DNA of 64,000 nucleotides from Leptospirales bacterium (lineage in GTDB: Bacteria; Spirochaetota; Leptospiria; Leptospirales; Leptonemataceae): contig JAIBBN010000004.1 of assembly GCA_019694655.1 (NCBI GenBank), positions 62,001 to 126,000 of the forward strand, read 5' to 3'. Positions within the stretch are counted from its first letter, which is position 1. Each line of letters begins with the position of its first letter. The notes beneath the pieces are model-generated. The model was not told the origin of the DNA. It was given only the letters and a program-made list of their open reading frames with translations, and searched no databases. Made by a program: the position numbers and the translations under genes. Of this stretch, positions 33,026-41,077 are shown one piece after another.

Positions 33026-34123
33026 ATGAAGATTGGCAAACAACTGCGATGTACTTTGACCGTAGCAGCCGCGCTCCTGGCAAGCGCCTGCAGCACGACA
33101 ACGATCCAGACCGGCGGCGCACAGTACGCTGGCCAGAGCTATGCCGATTCAGAGCGCAGTCCGGGCGATCCTGAGTCGCGATTTTTCAACGAACTCAGCG
33201 ATCAAGATGCGGCCTTTGCCGGCAACCCGCAGCTGGCCGCTGCAGATTGCAATTGCCAGCAGCGTGCGCCGGACGGCGCGGAGCGCAGCCTTGCGGAAAG
33301 GCCGGCAGATAATACGGATAGCTCGCGGAGCGCAGCGTCAGTCGAGCAGCATCCCGACACAACGGCAGCCAACAGCGAAGTTCAGGGCGGCCAGGATTCC
33401 TTCTTTTCTCAGACCACCGGCGCCGTTTCGGGGGGCGCGGGCGCGCTTCCTGCCGCTTCCGCTGGCGATGCGCCGCAGTATGGCGACTATTCGCAAACCG
33501 GAGTGGCTTCTTGGTACGGGCGCGACTTTGATGGAAAGCCAACTGCCAGCGGCGAACTCTTTGACAGTCGTAAACTAACCGCGGCGCATCGAAGCATACC
33601 CCTGGGCAGCATCGTACTGGTGCGCAACCTATCGAACAACAAGGAAGTCCTGGTGACGGTCAACGATCGCGGCCCCTTCGTCGAGGGGCGCGTTCTGGAT
33701 TTGAGCGAATACGGAGCGGAGCTGCTTGGCTACAAGGAGCAGGGTCTGGCGCGCGTTGGCATTCGTGTCGTCCGCGTCGGTCAGGGGCAAACACGCAGCG
33801 ACGGCGCGACCCACGCCTTTTTTGGCGCCGGACAGGAAGCGACGCCGCCTTCCGCCCAGGAACTGCATGCCGCCGAGGTGCGCGACGAAATGGCCATGGC
33901 GCGCTTCTATTCGGTTCAGGTAGGGCTATTTGCCGATCTGCGCAATGCCCGCAATATGGAGCGCTTTTTGCAGAGCTATGGGCAGCCGATTCAGGTGCTG
34001 CGTCGCGGCGAACAATATGTCGTAAAAGTGGGGCAGTTTCGCGAACGAGAGCAGGCTGAGCAGCTCAAGGGGCAGCTGGGCGCCGAGGGCTACAGCGCCT
34101 TTATCAGCGGGCCGATCCAGTAG
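33026..34123 (+). CDS. rlpA: RlpA-like septal-ring lipoprotein with SPOR domain
   Basis: The 365-residue lipoprotein (signal ending LLASAC, Cys 22) has a low-complexity Gln/Ser/Ala region, a double-psi beta-barrel (about 155-245) with GVASWYGRDFDGKPTASGE and VNDRGPFVEGRVLDLSEYGA, and a C-terminal SPOR domain (about 292-365). RlpA family members cut or bind peptidoglycan strands that lack stem peptides at the division site. The catalytic Asp of the DRGP motif and the expected His in AAHRSIPLG are present, so it may be active. It is followed by a terminator. Confidence 0.9.
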   Translation: MKIGKQLRCTLTVAAALLASACSTTTIQTGGAQYAGQSYADSERSPGDPESRFFNELSDQDAAFAGNPQLAAADCNCQQRAPDGAERSLAERPADNTDSSRSAASVEQHPDTTAANSEVQGGQDSFFSQTTGAVSGGAGALPAASAGDAPQYGDYSQTGVASWYGRDFDGKPTASGELFDSRKLTAAHRSIPLGSIVLVRNLSNNKEVLVTVNDRGPFVEGRVLDLSEYGAELLGYKEQGLARVGIRVVRVGQGQTRSDGATHAFFGAGQEATPPSAQELHAAEVRDEMAMARFYSVQVGLFADLRNARNMERFLQSYGQPIQVLRRGEQYVVKVGQFREREQAEQLKGQLGAEGYSAFISGPIQ

Positions 34124-34157
34124 TTCGCGGCTTCATCAGTTTGCCAGCCTTGCAAGC

Positions 34158-34195
34158 GGGCCGCATCCAATTGGGGACGCGGCCTTTTTCTTTTT
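34158..34195 (+). terminator. Rho-independent terminator after rlpA
   Basis: GGCCGC pairs with GCGGCC around a 14-base loop and is followed by TTTTTCTTTTT. It ends the rlpA unit 35 bases after the stop. Confidence 0.8.
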
Positions 34196-34361
34196 CGATG
34201 CGCGGTCAAATGGCGCATTCTTCCGTCTGATTCAAAAAAACAATTGCGTCGTCAGTTTGTAAGGCGGCAATCAAGCGCAGCGCGGCTGCGTAAGTTTCTG
34301 GAAGGATCAGGGAAGGGGGCCCCGATTTTCCAGTGCAAATCATTTGTACAAGGCAGAGTTC

Positions 34362-36236
34362 ATGCGCGTTCCATTTGCACTCAAAATTGGCGGGGCCATG
34401 TCGATTCTGGCCCTGTTCATCAGCGGCGCCAGCGTCTTCTTCATCTATACTCAGGCCCGCGAGCTGACGCTCACATTGATTGGTTCCCGGCTGAAGGACC
34501 TTGGCGGCGCCGGCGTATATTTGTTCACGCCTGAAGATCGACGTCAGCTGAAGCTGCTGCGCGATGAGATCTATGCCCAGGGGCGCTATGCCGAGCTGGG
34601 TCAGCAGATCGAGAAGTTGGGCGAAGAGGACAAACTGCCAGTACTGGACCAGGCGCGGCAGGATAGTCTGATGGCCAGTGCAGGTTTTCAGCACATTGTT
34701 CAGCTGCTGCGCCAGGTACGTCAGGGATCAGATCGTCACCTTCGACCCTACGGCGAGCTGCCCATCCGCGAGGAAATCCTGGCCCAGGCTGGCCGCAGCA
34801 ATCGCAAGGCGCCCTCTGTCGCCTACGCCTACATCTACGTGCCGGCGCCAGGCGAACTTGGCAAAAAGTACATCATCTATGTTGCAGACGGAGACTATCT
34901 GCCCTATGACGCCAACCACGACGGCGATTTTGAAGATGAAGCCGACTACGAAGGCAATCCGACCGGCAATCTGGTCCTGCGCCCAACGGCGGAGATGCAG
35001 CAGGCCTACGACAATCGGCAACCGGTAGCCGGCCGCGAGTGGGACACGGACGCATGGGGTACATGGCTATCCGGCTACGTCCCGATTCTTGATGAAGATG
35101 GCTCAGTCATCGCCGTGCTGGGCATGGACTACGATGTGCGCAGCGAGGCCAATAAGGTCGCCTTTATCCGTAATATGAGCATCGGCGTCGTTGTCGTCGC
35201 CCTGCTGCTGGCAGTGGCTCTTTCCATGCTTCTGGCCCGCTGGATCACCCGTCCGGTCAACGCGCTGGCCTCGGGCGCCGAACGCGTAGCGCAACGCGAT
35301 TTTTCGACGCAAGTCGTTGTCTCCTCGAGCGATGAACTTGGCGTGCTGGCGGGCGCCTTTAACAATATGGTCGGCGAGATTCGTGAGTATTCGCAAAACA
35401 TGGAGGCCTTGAATAGCGCCTTTGAACGCTTTGTGCCCAAGGAATTCCTGCAGCAGATTGGACAGGAAAACGTAGTGGGCGTGCGCCTGGGCGATCAGGT
35501 GCAGCGCGAGATGACGATTCTCTTTTCCGATATCCGCAGCTTTACTACTCTGTCAGAGGCAATGACGCCGAAAGAGAACTTTGATTTTCTCAATGGATAC
35601 CTTGGCCGTGTAAGCCCGCTGATTCGCAGCAATCATGGTTTTATTGATAAGTATATCGGCGACGCAATTATGGCGCTCTTTCCGCGCCGCGTCGATGATG
35701 CTGTTGAAAATGCCATCCAGATGCTGGCACAGGTAGCGGACTACAATGCCAGGCGAGCAGAGCAGGGACAGGCGGCTATCCGCATTGGCGTCGGCCTACA
35801 TACCGGGAACCTGATGCTGGGTACGATTGGCGAAGAGCGCCGCATGGAGGGTACTGTCATTTCCGACGCTGTCAATCTGGCCTCGCGCCTGGAAGGGCTG
35901 ACCAAGAATTTTGGGGCCAGCATATTGATTTCGGAAAGCAGTTTGCAGAAGCTCAACAATCCGGCCGGCGTACTTTCGCGCTGCCTGGGCAAGGTGCGAG
36001 TCAAAGGCAAAACCGAGCCAGTGCTGGTCTATGAGATTTACAATGGCGACAGCGCCGAGCAAATTGATCTCAAAAATGCGGCGCTGGGTCCATTTTCCGA
36101 GGCGCTGGCCTTGTTTCAGCGTGGAAAGCTGGGCGACGCCGGACTGGTCTTCCAGGAAATACTGGGCAAGAATCCCGCCGACCGGGCGGCGGCCGCTTAC
36201 CTGCAACGCTGCCAGCGGCGCGCTGTACTTTCCTGA
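34362..36236 (+). CDS. Membrane adenylate cyclase with sensor and HAMP domains
   Basis: The 624-residue protein has an N-terminal membrane helix (about 8-28), an extracytoplasmic Cache-like sensor domain, a second helix (about 273-293) and a HAMP domain, then a class III cyclase domain. Metal-binding Asp are at 390 (FSDIRSF) and 434 (YIGDAI). The purine-selecting pair Lys 430 and Asp 502 fit ATP as substrate, and Asn 505 and Arg 509 in DAVNLASRL fit catalysis. The sensor carries an EF-hand-like DANHDGD loop (183-189). The C-terminal ~50 residues resemble a TPR unit. ATG 34362 follows AAGG. The amine dehydrogenase cluster starts 73 bases downstream. Confidence 0.93.
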   Translation: MRVPFALKIGGAMSILALFISGASVFFIYTQARELTLTLIGSRLKDLGGAGVYLFTPEDRRQLKLLRDEIYAQGRYAELGQQIEKLGEEDKLPVLDQARQDSLMASAGFQHIVQLLRQVRQGSDRHLRPYGELPIREEILAQAGRSNRKAPSVAYAYIYVPAPGELGKKYIIYVADGDYLPYDANHDGDFEDEADYEGNPTGNLVLRPTAEMQQAYDNRQPVAGREWDTDAWGTWLSGYVPILDEDGSVIAVLGMDYDVRSEANKVAFIRNMSIGVVVVALLLAVALSMLLARWITRPVNALASGAERVAQRDFSTQVVVSSSDELGVLAGAFNNMVGEIREYSQNMEALNSAFERFVPKEFLQQIGQENVVGVRLGDQVQREMTILFSDIRSFTTLSEAMTPKENFDFLNGYLGRVSPLIRSNHGFIDKYIGDAIMALFPRRVDDAVENAIQMLAQVADYNARRAEQGQAAIRIGVGLHTGNLMLGTIGEERRMEGTVISDAVNLASRLEGLTKNFGASILISESSLQKLNNPAGVLSRCLGKVRVKGKTEPVLVYEIYNGDSAEQIDLKNAALGPFSEALALFQRGKLGDAGLVFQEILGKNPADRAAAAYLQRCQRRAVLS

Positions 36237-36309
36237 AGCCCGACGGCGGACTGCAGGGCCGTCGCCAATTGATGGTTGACGCCGGGAGCGCGGCGATGCC
36301 AATTCTGGC

Positions 36310-37458
36310 ATGAATTGTAAGCGCGGCCGCGCGCCTTTTCTTACGCTATTTTTGCTTGCTGCGGCCTGCAGCGGAGAGCCTGCAGCGCCCGCCTTTGCTG
36401 AGGATTCGGTGCGTGTGATCGATGTGGCTGCTGAAAATCGCGCCTACGTCACCGACCCGCTCTGGATTGCGCCAGCCGGTCAAATTTTTGCCGTGGACAT
36501 TGCGCAGCAAAACTTCCTTGGCATGATCGACACCGGTTACATGCCCGCCTTTGCTATTGCACCGGATCATTCGTCGCTCTATGTTGCGGAGACTTTCTTT
36601 TCCCGCGGTTCGCGCGGCGAACAGACGGATGTACTGACGGTTTACGATGCTCGAACGCTGCTTCCGGGCGACGAGATCAAATTGCCTCCGGGGCGCTTTC
36701 TTACCGCCGGCAAGAAGGAGCGCCTGACGATCACGCCGGACGGCCGGACCTTGCTTTTGTTCCATTTGACCACAGATCAGTCGGTGACGGCAATCGATGT
36801 ACGCGGGCGTCGAGTATCCGGACAGACAGATACGCATGGCTGCACCCTGACCTATCCGGGAAAGAACAATCATTTCGCTATGATCTGCACCGATGGCAGC
36901 ATGCTTTCAGTGCATGTGAATGACGGCGATTTTGAACGCGTCCATACGCGCAAGTTCTTCGATCCAGATCGCGATCCGTTGATGGACCAGGCAGCTTTTG
37001 ATCGCGCGGCTTCCACTGTTTATTTTGTTTCTTACGATGGCGTGATCTACGCCGCCACAATTGGCGACGAGAGCATTGATTTCCCTGCGCAGTGGACGGC
37101 TATCAGTGCTGCAGATCGCGCCCAGGGTTGGCGAGCGGGAGGCGCTCAGATGCTGGCCGTTTCCGGCGCAATCAATCGGCTCTACCTGCTGGTGCACCGC
37201 GGCGGTCGATTCACACACAAGGAGGCAGGGACCGAAGTCTGGATCTACGACCTTGCACAACGCAAGCGATTGCAGCGACTGACCTTGCCGCAGCCAGTAG
37301 ACAGTATCGCTATTTCGGCCGGCGCCGCTCCGCGATTGCTGGCGCTGAGTTCCGACGAAGCCGCGCTTCATATCTATGACGCCCGTACATTGCGTCCGCT
37401 GGGCGCCATGGAGGAAATGGGCTACGGTCCATCCTTGATTATGGTGCACGGAGACTGA
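36310..37458 (+). CDS. mauB: TTQ-dependent amine dehydrogenase heavy (beta-propeller) chain, MauB/AauB
   Basis: The 382-residue protein is the seven-bladed propeller subunit of methylamine or aromatic amine dehydrogenase. Typical segments are NFLGMIDTGYMP, AETFFSRGSRGEQTDVLTVY, LTITPDGRTLLLF, HGCTLTYPG, CTDGSML, AQGWRAGGAQMLAVS, RLYLLVHRGGRFTHKEAGTE and GYGPSLIM. Uniquely for the family as I know it, the N-terminus reads as a lipoprotein signal (LTLFLLAAACSGEP, Cys 20) rather than a cleavable Sec signal. Family knowledge: the heavy chain holds the TTQ-bearing light chain in an alpha2beta2 complex in the periplasm. It is the first gene of the B-E-D-A set. Confidence 0.93.
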   Translation: MNCKRGRAPFLTLFLLAAACSGEPAAPAFAEDSVRVIDVAAENRAYVTDPLWIAPAGQIFAVDIAQQNFLGMIDTGYMPAFAIAPDHSSLYVAETFFSRGSRGEQTDVLTVYDARTLLPGDEIKLPPGRFLTAGKKERLTITPDGRTLLLFHLTTDQSVTAIDVRGRRVSGQTDTHGCTLTYPGKNNHFAMICTDGSMLSVHVNDGDFERVHTRKFFDPDRDPLMDQAAFDRAASTVYFVSYDGVIYAATIGDESIDFPAQWTAISAADRAQGWRAGGAQMLAVSGAINRLYLLVHRGGRFTHKEAGTEVWIYDLAQRKRLQRLTLPQPVDSIAISAGAAPRLLALSSDEAALHIYDARTLRPLGAMEEMGYGPSLIMVHGD

Positions 37459-37462
37459 TTCT

Positions 37463-38026
37463 ATGCCGGCATCCATTGCAGCCTTCGCCATCTGCTTGCA
37501 TGCGGCGGTTTTTTGGGCCAGCGCGTGGAGCAAGGTCCGCCGTCCGCGCGAATTCCGCCTGGCCGTGGAGGCTTATGGCTTGCTGCCGCCAGCGCTGGCG
37601 CCTGCGCTTTCGGTGCTGGTCATTGGCGGCGAGATTGTTGCCGCTGGCAATTTGACGCTTTCAGCAATGCTGGCGCTCAGCGCCGCGCCGCCCGAGGGGA
37701 TGCTGCCCCTTTTGTACTATCTGGGCGCAGCGACCGGCGGCCTGCTGCTATTGATTTTCACTCTGTCCATTGGCTTCAACCTCTGGCGCGGCAGAAACTT
37801 TATCGATTGCGGCTGCTATCCCGGGGCGCAACGCGATCCCATTGGCGCCTTTCACATTGTCCGCAATTGCCTGCTGCTTATGTTGCTGGCGCCCGTCGCC
37901 CTCGCGCCCATCTCGCTTTCGATTCTGGATCTGGTGCAGGGACTGGCCGGGGCGCTGGTCAGCATACTATTGTATCTGGCAGCGATGCAACTGCGGCGCA
38001 ACTGGCGCGCACTGGAGCTTGCATGA
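37463..38026 (+). CDS. mauE: Amine dehydrogenase maturation protein MauE
   Basis: The 187-residue membrane protein has about four to five helices and the MauE signature DCGC in RNFIDCGCYPGAQRDP, plus the early FWASAWSKVRRPREF segment. MauE and MauD are needed to fold the disulfide-rich light chain. It starts 4 bases after the mauB stop, and its stop overlaps the mauD start (ATGA). A second open frame covering the same DNA in another phase is a shadow of this gene and mauD. Confidence 0.93.
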   Translation: MPASIAAFAICLHAAVFWASAWSKVRRPREFRLAVEAYGLLPPALAPALSVLVIGGEIVAAGNLTLSAMLALSAAPPEGMLPLLYYLGAATGGLLLLIFTLSIGFNLWRGRNFIDCGCYPGAQRDPIGAFHIVRNCLLLMLLAPVALAPISLSILDLVQGLAGALVSILLYLAAMQLRRNWRALELA

Positions 38027-38652
38027 TCATTGCCCTTTTGATTTCGCAGGCGCTGCTCTGGATTTTGCTTGGCGTCCTTGCCTTTACGGCGCTGGCGCTG
38101 GCCCGTCAGATTGGCGTACTTCACGAGCGAATTGCTCCCGCTGGCGCTCTATCAACGCGGGGCGGCCCGCAAGGCGGTCAGCCAGCGCCGGCTATCAGCG
38201 GGCAGCATCCTGACGGCGCGGCAGTAGAGTGGCAGTGGCCTCTACGCGCCGGTCAGAGTGAGCTCTTGCTCTTTGTCTCGCCGGAGTGTCCGCTGTGCAA
38301 GGAGATCCTTCCGGTAGCCAAACGGCTGGCCGCTCAGGAGCGCAATCTGCGCCTCCTGCTGGTTGGCGAAGGGCGCCTTGAAGAATACCGAGATCTGGCC
38401 CGACTGTTCAAGATCGATGAGGCTTCCGTCTGTCTGTCGAACATGGCGGCGACGCAATACCAGGTTGGCAAGCTGCCGCATGCCGTGTTGATCGACGGCG
38501 AGGGGCGCTTCGTTGCCGGCGGTCTGAGTAATACGCGCGAACACCTCGATAGCCTGCTGAATGCGCGCGACCATGGTTCGCCGTCGATTCAGGAGTATTT
38601 GCAGAAGCATAACGGCCAGCGCGAACTGAGCGCAGGGGGATTGGATCGATGA
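38023..38652 (+). CDS. mauD: Amine dehydrogenase accessory thioredoxin-like protein MauD
   Basis: The 209-residue protein has an N-terminal membrane anchor (about 3-27) and a periplasmic thioredoxin fold with the CPLC active site in FVSPECPLCKEILPV and the cis-Pro segment KLPHAVLIDGEG. MauD proteins use a C-P-x-C site to form or shuffle the six disulfides of the light chain. It overlaps mauE and mauA by ATGA at both ends, so the four genes are translationally coupled. The true start is ATG 38023; the longer frame upstream lies in mauE. Confidence 0.93.
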   Translation: MIIALLISQALLWILLGVLAFTALALARQIGVLHERIAPAGALSTRGGPQGGQPAPAISGQHPDGAAVEWQWPLRAGQSELLLFVSPECPLCKEILPVAKRLAAQERNLRLLLVGEGRLEEYRDLARLFKIDEASVCLSNMAATQYQVGKLPHAVLIDGEGRFVAGGLSNTREHLDSLLNARDHGSPSIQEYLQKHNGQRELSAGGLDR

Positions 38653-39167
38653 GCTCCACAGCACTGGATCGACTTCTGGAGAAGCTGACGCGACAGAGCG
38701 CTCGACGCAGCTCCCGTCGCAGTTTTCTGGGCGGATTGGGCGCCTGGCTTACCGGTGCGGCTGTTCTGCCCTTGCTACCTTTTGATCGGCGCGGCTATAC
38801 TGAGGCGCGGGCGGAGGGAGGCGCGGCGCAGGATGACAGCGATTGCTCCTACTGGCGCTACTGCTCCATCGACGGCAATCTCTGCACCTGCTGCGGCGGA
38901 GGGACCGGCGATTGTCCGCCAGGCACAAGCAAGTCTCCCACGGCATGGATTGGCAGCTGCTTGAATCCGCAAGACCAGCAACTCTATTTGATTCATTATC
39001 ATGACTGCTGTGGACGAAGCAACTGTGACCGTTGTTTCTGTCACAAGACCGAGGGCGAGATGCCGATCTACCGTCAAGGATTGAACAGCGAAATCATCTG
39101 GTGCTTTGGCGCTCGGAACATGGTCTACAACTGTACAGGGGCCGTAGTGCTTGGCAAGGCTGGCTGA
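38649..39167 (+). CDS. mauA: TTQ amine dehydrogenase light (catalytic) chain, MauA/AauA
   Basis: The 172-residue protein is the quinone-bearing subunit that oxidises primary amines in the periplasm. A twin-arginine signal (SSRRSFLGG, with a hydrophobic stretch to about residue 44) precedes a cysteine-rich core: CSYWRYCSIDGNLCTCCGGG, CPPGT, DCCGRSNCDRCFC and the final YNCTG. The two tryptophans that cross-link to form TTQ align with W100 (SPTAWIGSC) and W151 (IIWCFG), and the catalytic Asp with D119 (HYHDCC). The Tat signal agrees with export of a folded precursor. Substrate (methylamine or an aromatic amine) cannot be read from sequence. Confidence 0.95.
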   Translation: MSSTALDRLLEKLTRQSARRSSRRSFLGGLGAWLTGAAVLPLLPFDRRGYTEARAEGGAAQDDSDCSYWRYCSIDGNLCTCCGGGTGDCPPGTSKSPTAWIGSCLNPQDQQLYLIHYHDCCGRSNCDRCFCHKTEGEMPIYRQGLNSEIIWCFGARNMVYNCTGAVVLGKAG

Positions 39168-39717
39168 ACACCGGGGGCAGGTCATAAGCCGGGCTGTCCT
39201 TGCCGCAGCCTTTCGCTGGACGCTCAGGCGAAGGCTGCAGCTCCTCTTGCCTGCCCTCTGCCTCTTGCACTGCAGCCCCGACCCGGCGGATCGCTTGCTG
39301 GCCGTCTGCCATGATTGCAGCAAGATTGAAGCAGAATCCTTTGAAGCCTTGAGCCCGGCTGCGGCCGACTATTCGCGTCAGTGTCGAGGCTGCCATCGTT
39401 CCGATGGATTTGGCGCGCCTCCATTTTCGCCGCCGCTCACCGGCGCGATGGGACTCTTCCTGCATGTGCCCGGCGGGCGCGAATATCTTGTTCAGGTACC
39501 GGGCGTTGCTCATGCGCCAGTAGACAGTAAACGACTGGCGGCCCTCTTGAACTATGCTCTGGAGCGTTACAGCAGGCGCGAGATTCCTCCGGATTTTAAG
39601 CCCTATGAGGCGGAGGAGGTGGCCCGGCTGCGGGCCAGTCCGCTGCAGGATGTCAGGCCAGTCCGTCGACAGTTGATTGTAGCCATGGAACGGCGTGGAT
39701 TGCTTGAAGCGCGCTGA
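39151..39717 (+). CDS. Mono-haem cytochrome c, exported, linked to the amine dehydrogenase
   Basis: The 188-residue product is read from TTG 39151, inside the light-chain 3' end, 10 bases after AGGGG. No ATG or GTG precedes the signal region. It has a positively charged, hydrophobic export signal ending near LLHC (Cys 41, perhaps lipidated). A CHDC pair lacking the His follows, then one haem-binding CRGCH at 78-82. The downstream GAMGLFLHVPGG segment may supply the Met axial ligand. The segment REYLVQVPGVAHAPVD...LAALLNYAL resembles small cytochromes found beside amine dehydrogenases. It could accept electrons from TTQ or take part in its making. A single haem site rules out a MauG-type di-haem enzyme. 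Confidence 0.8.
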   Translation: MARLAEHRGQVISRAVLAAAFRWTLRRRLQLLLPALCLLHCSPDPADRLLAVCHDCSKIEAESFEALSPAAADYSRQCRGCHRSDGFGAPPFSPPLTGAMGLFLHVPGGREYLVQVPGVAHAPVDSKRLAALLNYALERYSRREIPPDFKPYEAEEVARLRASPLQDVRPVRRQLIVAMERRGLLEAR

Positions 39718-39792
39718 TTGAGGCGCGAGGCGGAGCGCTCGAAACCGCCAAAATCACCTTGACCCTGCGGCCTGGCGCCCTCAGTACCCGCT

Positions 39793-40428
39793 ATGCTCGC
39801 TGCTGAACGCGCCGCCTGGGAATTGCACAACGAGAAGAACAAGGCAAATGTCCGCTGGCTTCTGTTGCTTTTGATTGGCGGGTATTTGCTGTATCTCCTG
39901 CGCACCAATCAGGCCGAGGAGGTCGGCGCCAATCGCCTCTTCAACGGATACTTCATCGCCGAACTGATTGGCGGAATGAGCCTGGTAAACGCGCTGGTCG
40001 GAATCTTACTGACCCGTGTGCGCCGCGGCCGCATGGCAATGCCCGCCTGGTTGAAGTACTTCACGATGATCGTCGATCTTAGCGCCGTCAGCATTGTTCT
40101 GGCGCCTACCGGCGGAAGCAACAGCATGTTCTTCGTCGTCTACTTTGTGATTCTGGTTTCCAATAGCTTGCGCTATGGTATGCGTTTGGCGCTGCTCGGT
40201 CTGTTTGTCTTCAACGCCATGTACTTTGGGATACTGCTCTACCAGTACTATCCGGAATTGCACCCGCCGCGCTTCCACGCCGAGCTGCTCAAGATTTCCG
40301 GCGTCTGGATCGTCGGCCTATATACGGGCTACGTAGCCCGTCGCTTCTCGATACTTCAGGGCGAAGTGCACCGCTACGAACAACTGACTGCACGCTTGAT
40401 GGTGCCGCGCCGCGGCGATGAGGGCTGA
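39793..40428 (+). CDS. Membrane protein of unknown function, six-helix sensor-like
   Basis: The 211-residue protein has about six transmembrane helices (for example VRWLLLLLIGGYLLYLL, FIAELIGGMSLVNALVGILL and SLRYGMRLALLGLFVFNAMY) and a short cytoplasmic tail. The layout resembles the membrane module of some histidine kinases and diguanylate cyclases, but no output domain follows; the gene stops after LMVPRRGDEG. It could be a split or lost-output sensor, or an independent membrane protein. It lies 75 bases after the cytochrome gene on the same strand. Confidence 0.65.
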   Translation: MLAAERAAWELHNEKNKANVRWLLLLLIGGYLLYLLRTNQAEEVGANRLFNGYFIAELIGGMSLVNALVGILLTRVRRGRMAMPAWLKYFTMIVDLSAVSIVLAPTGGSNSMFFVVYFVILVSNSLRYGMRLALLGLFVFNAMYFGILLYQYYPELHPPRFHAELLKISGVWIVGLYTGYVARRFSILQGEVHRYEQLTARLMVPRRGDEG

Positions 40429-40449
40429 GCTTCGCGCAAGGCTTCTCAA

Positions 40450-41007
40450 TCAGGGCGCCGCTGTGTTCGCCGTATCGGGAGCGGCGCCGCTGCCTGGTCG
40501 GAAACTGTCGACAATAGCCCGCAAATCGGCCTCGTAGCGACTTCGGTTCTCTTTCAGCGTCCAGCAGGCTAGAAATACATAGCGCTGCGGCAATTCGTAG
40601 GCTGTAAACAATTGCCAGACTTCGGCGTTGTTGCGTCGCAGGCTCCCGTAGGACTCGCGTTGTAGAGTCTTGATTCCGCTGCGCAATGCCGGCCGATCAT
40701 CGCTGCTGGTCCGCGTAATCAGGTGCTCTTCGTAGGGGCTGGCTTGCTGATCGAGAAATGCATCCAGTTTGCGCGGCGTATCGGCCGTCTGTCGATCCAC
40801 ATCAAGTGCAATGACATACACTTCACGACGCGCGTTTTCATATTGCAACGGCGCCCGGGAGTGCAGGTCCGCGACCGCATCCAGATAGCCGGGAACGGAG
40901 AAGGCATAGAGGTTGGAAACTGGCGCATTCTGGAGCGGCGTATCGCAGGCCGTCGAAAAAAAACAGAACAGGGCTAGCGGCAGGGTGAACAGGGCCGTTC
41001 GGGACAT
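40450..41007 (-). CDS. Lipoprotein of unknown function
   Basis: The 185-residue product has the signal LFCFFSTAC with Cys 21 as the lipidation site. The mature part (ENARREVYVIALDVD, LQRESYGSLRRNNAEVWQLF, ACWTLKENRSRYEADLRAIV, DSFRPG) has the look of small PsbP/LpqN-like alpha/beta domains, in which a final W-x-L-K/x-N-...-I-x-x-S-F motif is common. I do not assign a family firmly. It is last in a minus-strand run behind the histidine phosphatase. Confidence 0.7.
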   Translation of the reverse strand: MSRTALFTLPLALFCFFSTACDTPLQNAPVSNLYAFSVPGYLDAVADLHSRAPLQYENARREVYVIALDVDRQTADTPRKLDAFLDQQASPYEEHLITRTSSDDRPALRSGIKTLQRESYGSLRRNNAEVWQLFTAYELPQRYVFLACWTLKENRSRYEADLRAIVDSFRPGSGAAPDTANTAAP

Positions 41008-41077
41008 GGAAGTTCAAGGTGTCGTCGGGGGCCTGGGCGTCGATCGTGTTCATGTTCCGGCGAAAAAAAAAGCTGCA

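Noticed and set aside
37513-38652. 379-codon frame covering mauE and mauD
   Set aside because: Its first half is out of phase with mauE and shows no family features. The true mauD starts at 38023 within it.
36310-39167. Quinohaemoprotein amine dehydrogenase
   Set aside because: The light chain has the TTQ tryptophan pair and MADH-type cysteine spacing, and there is no large di-haem subunit or radical-SAM maturase.
39151-39717. MauG-like TTQ-maturation enzyme
   Set aside because: MauG has two haem-binding CxxCH sites and about 370 residues; this protein has one site and 188 residues.
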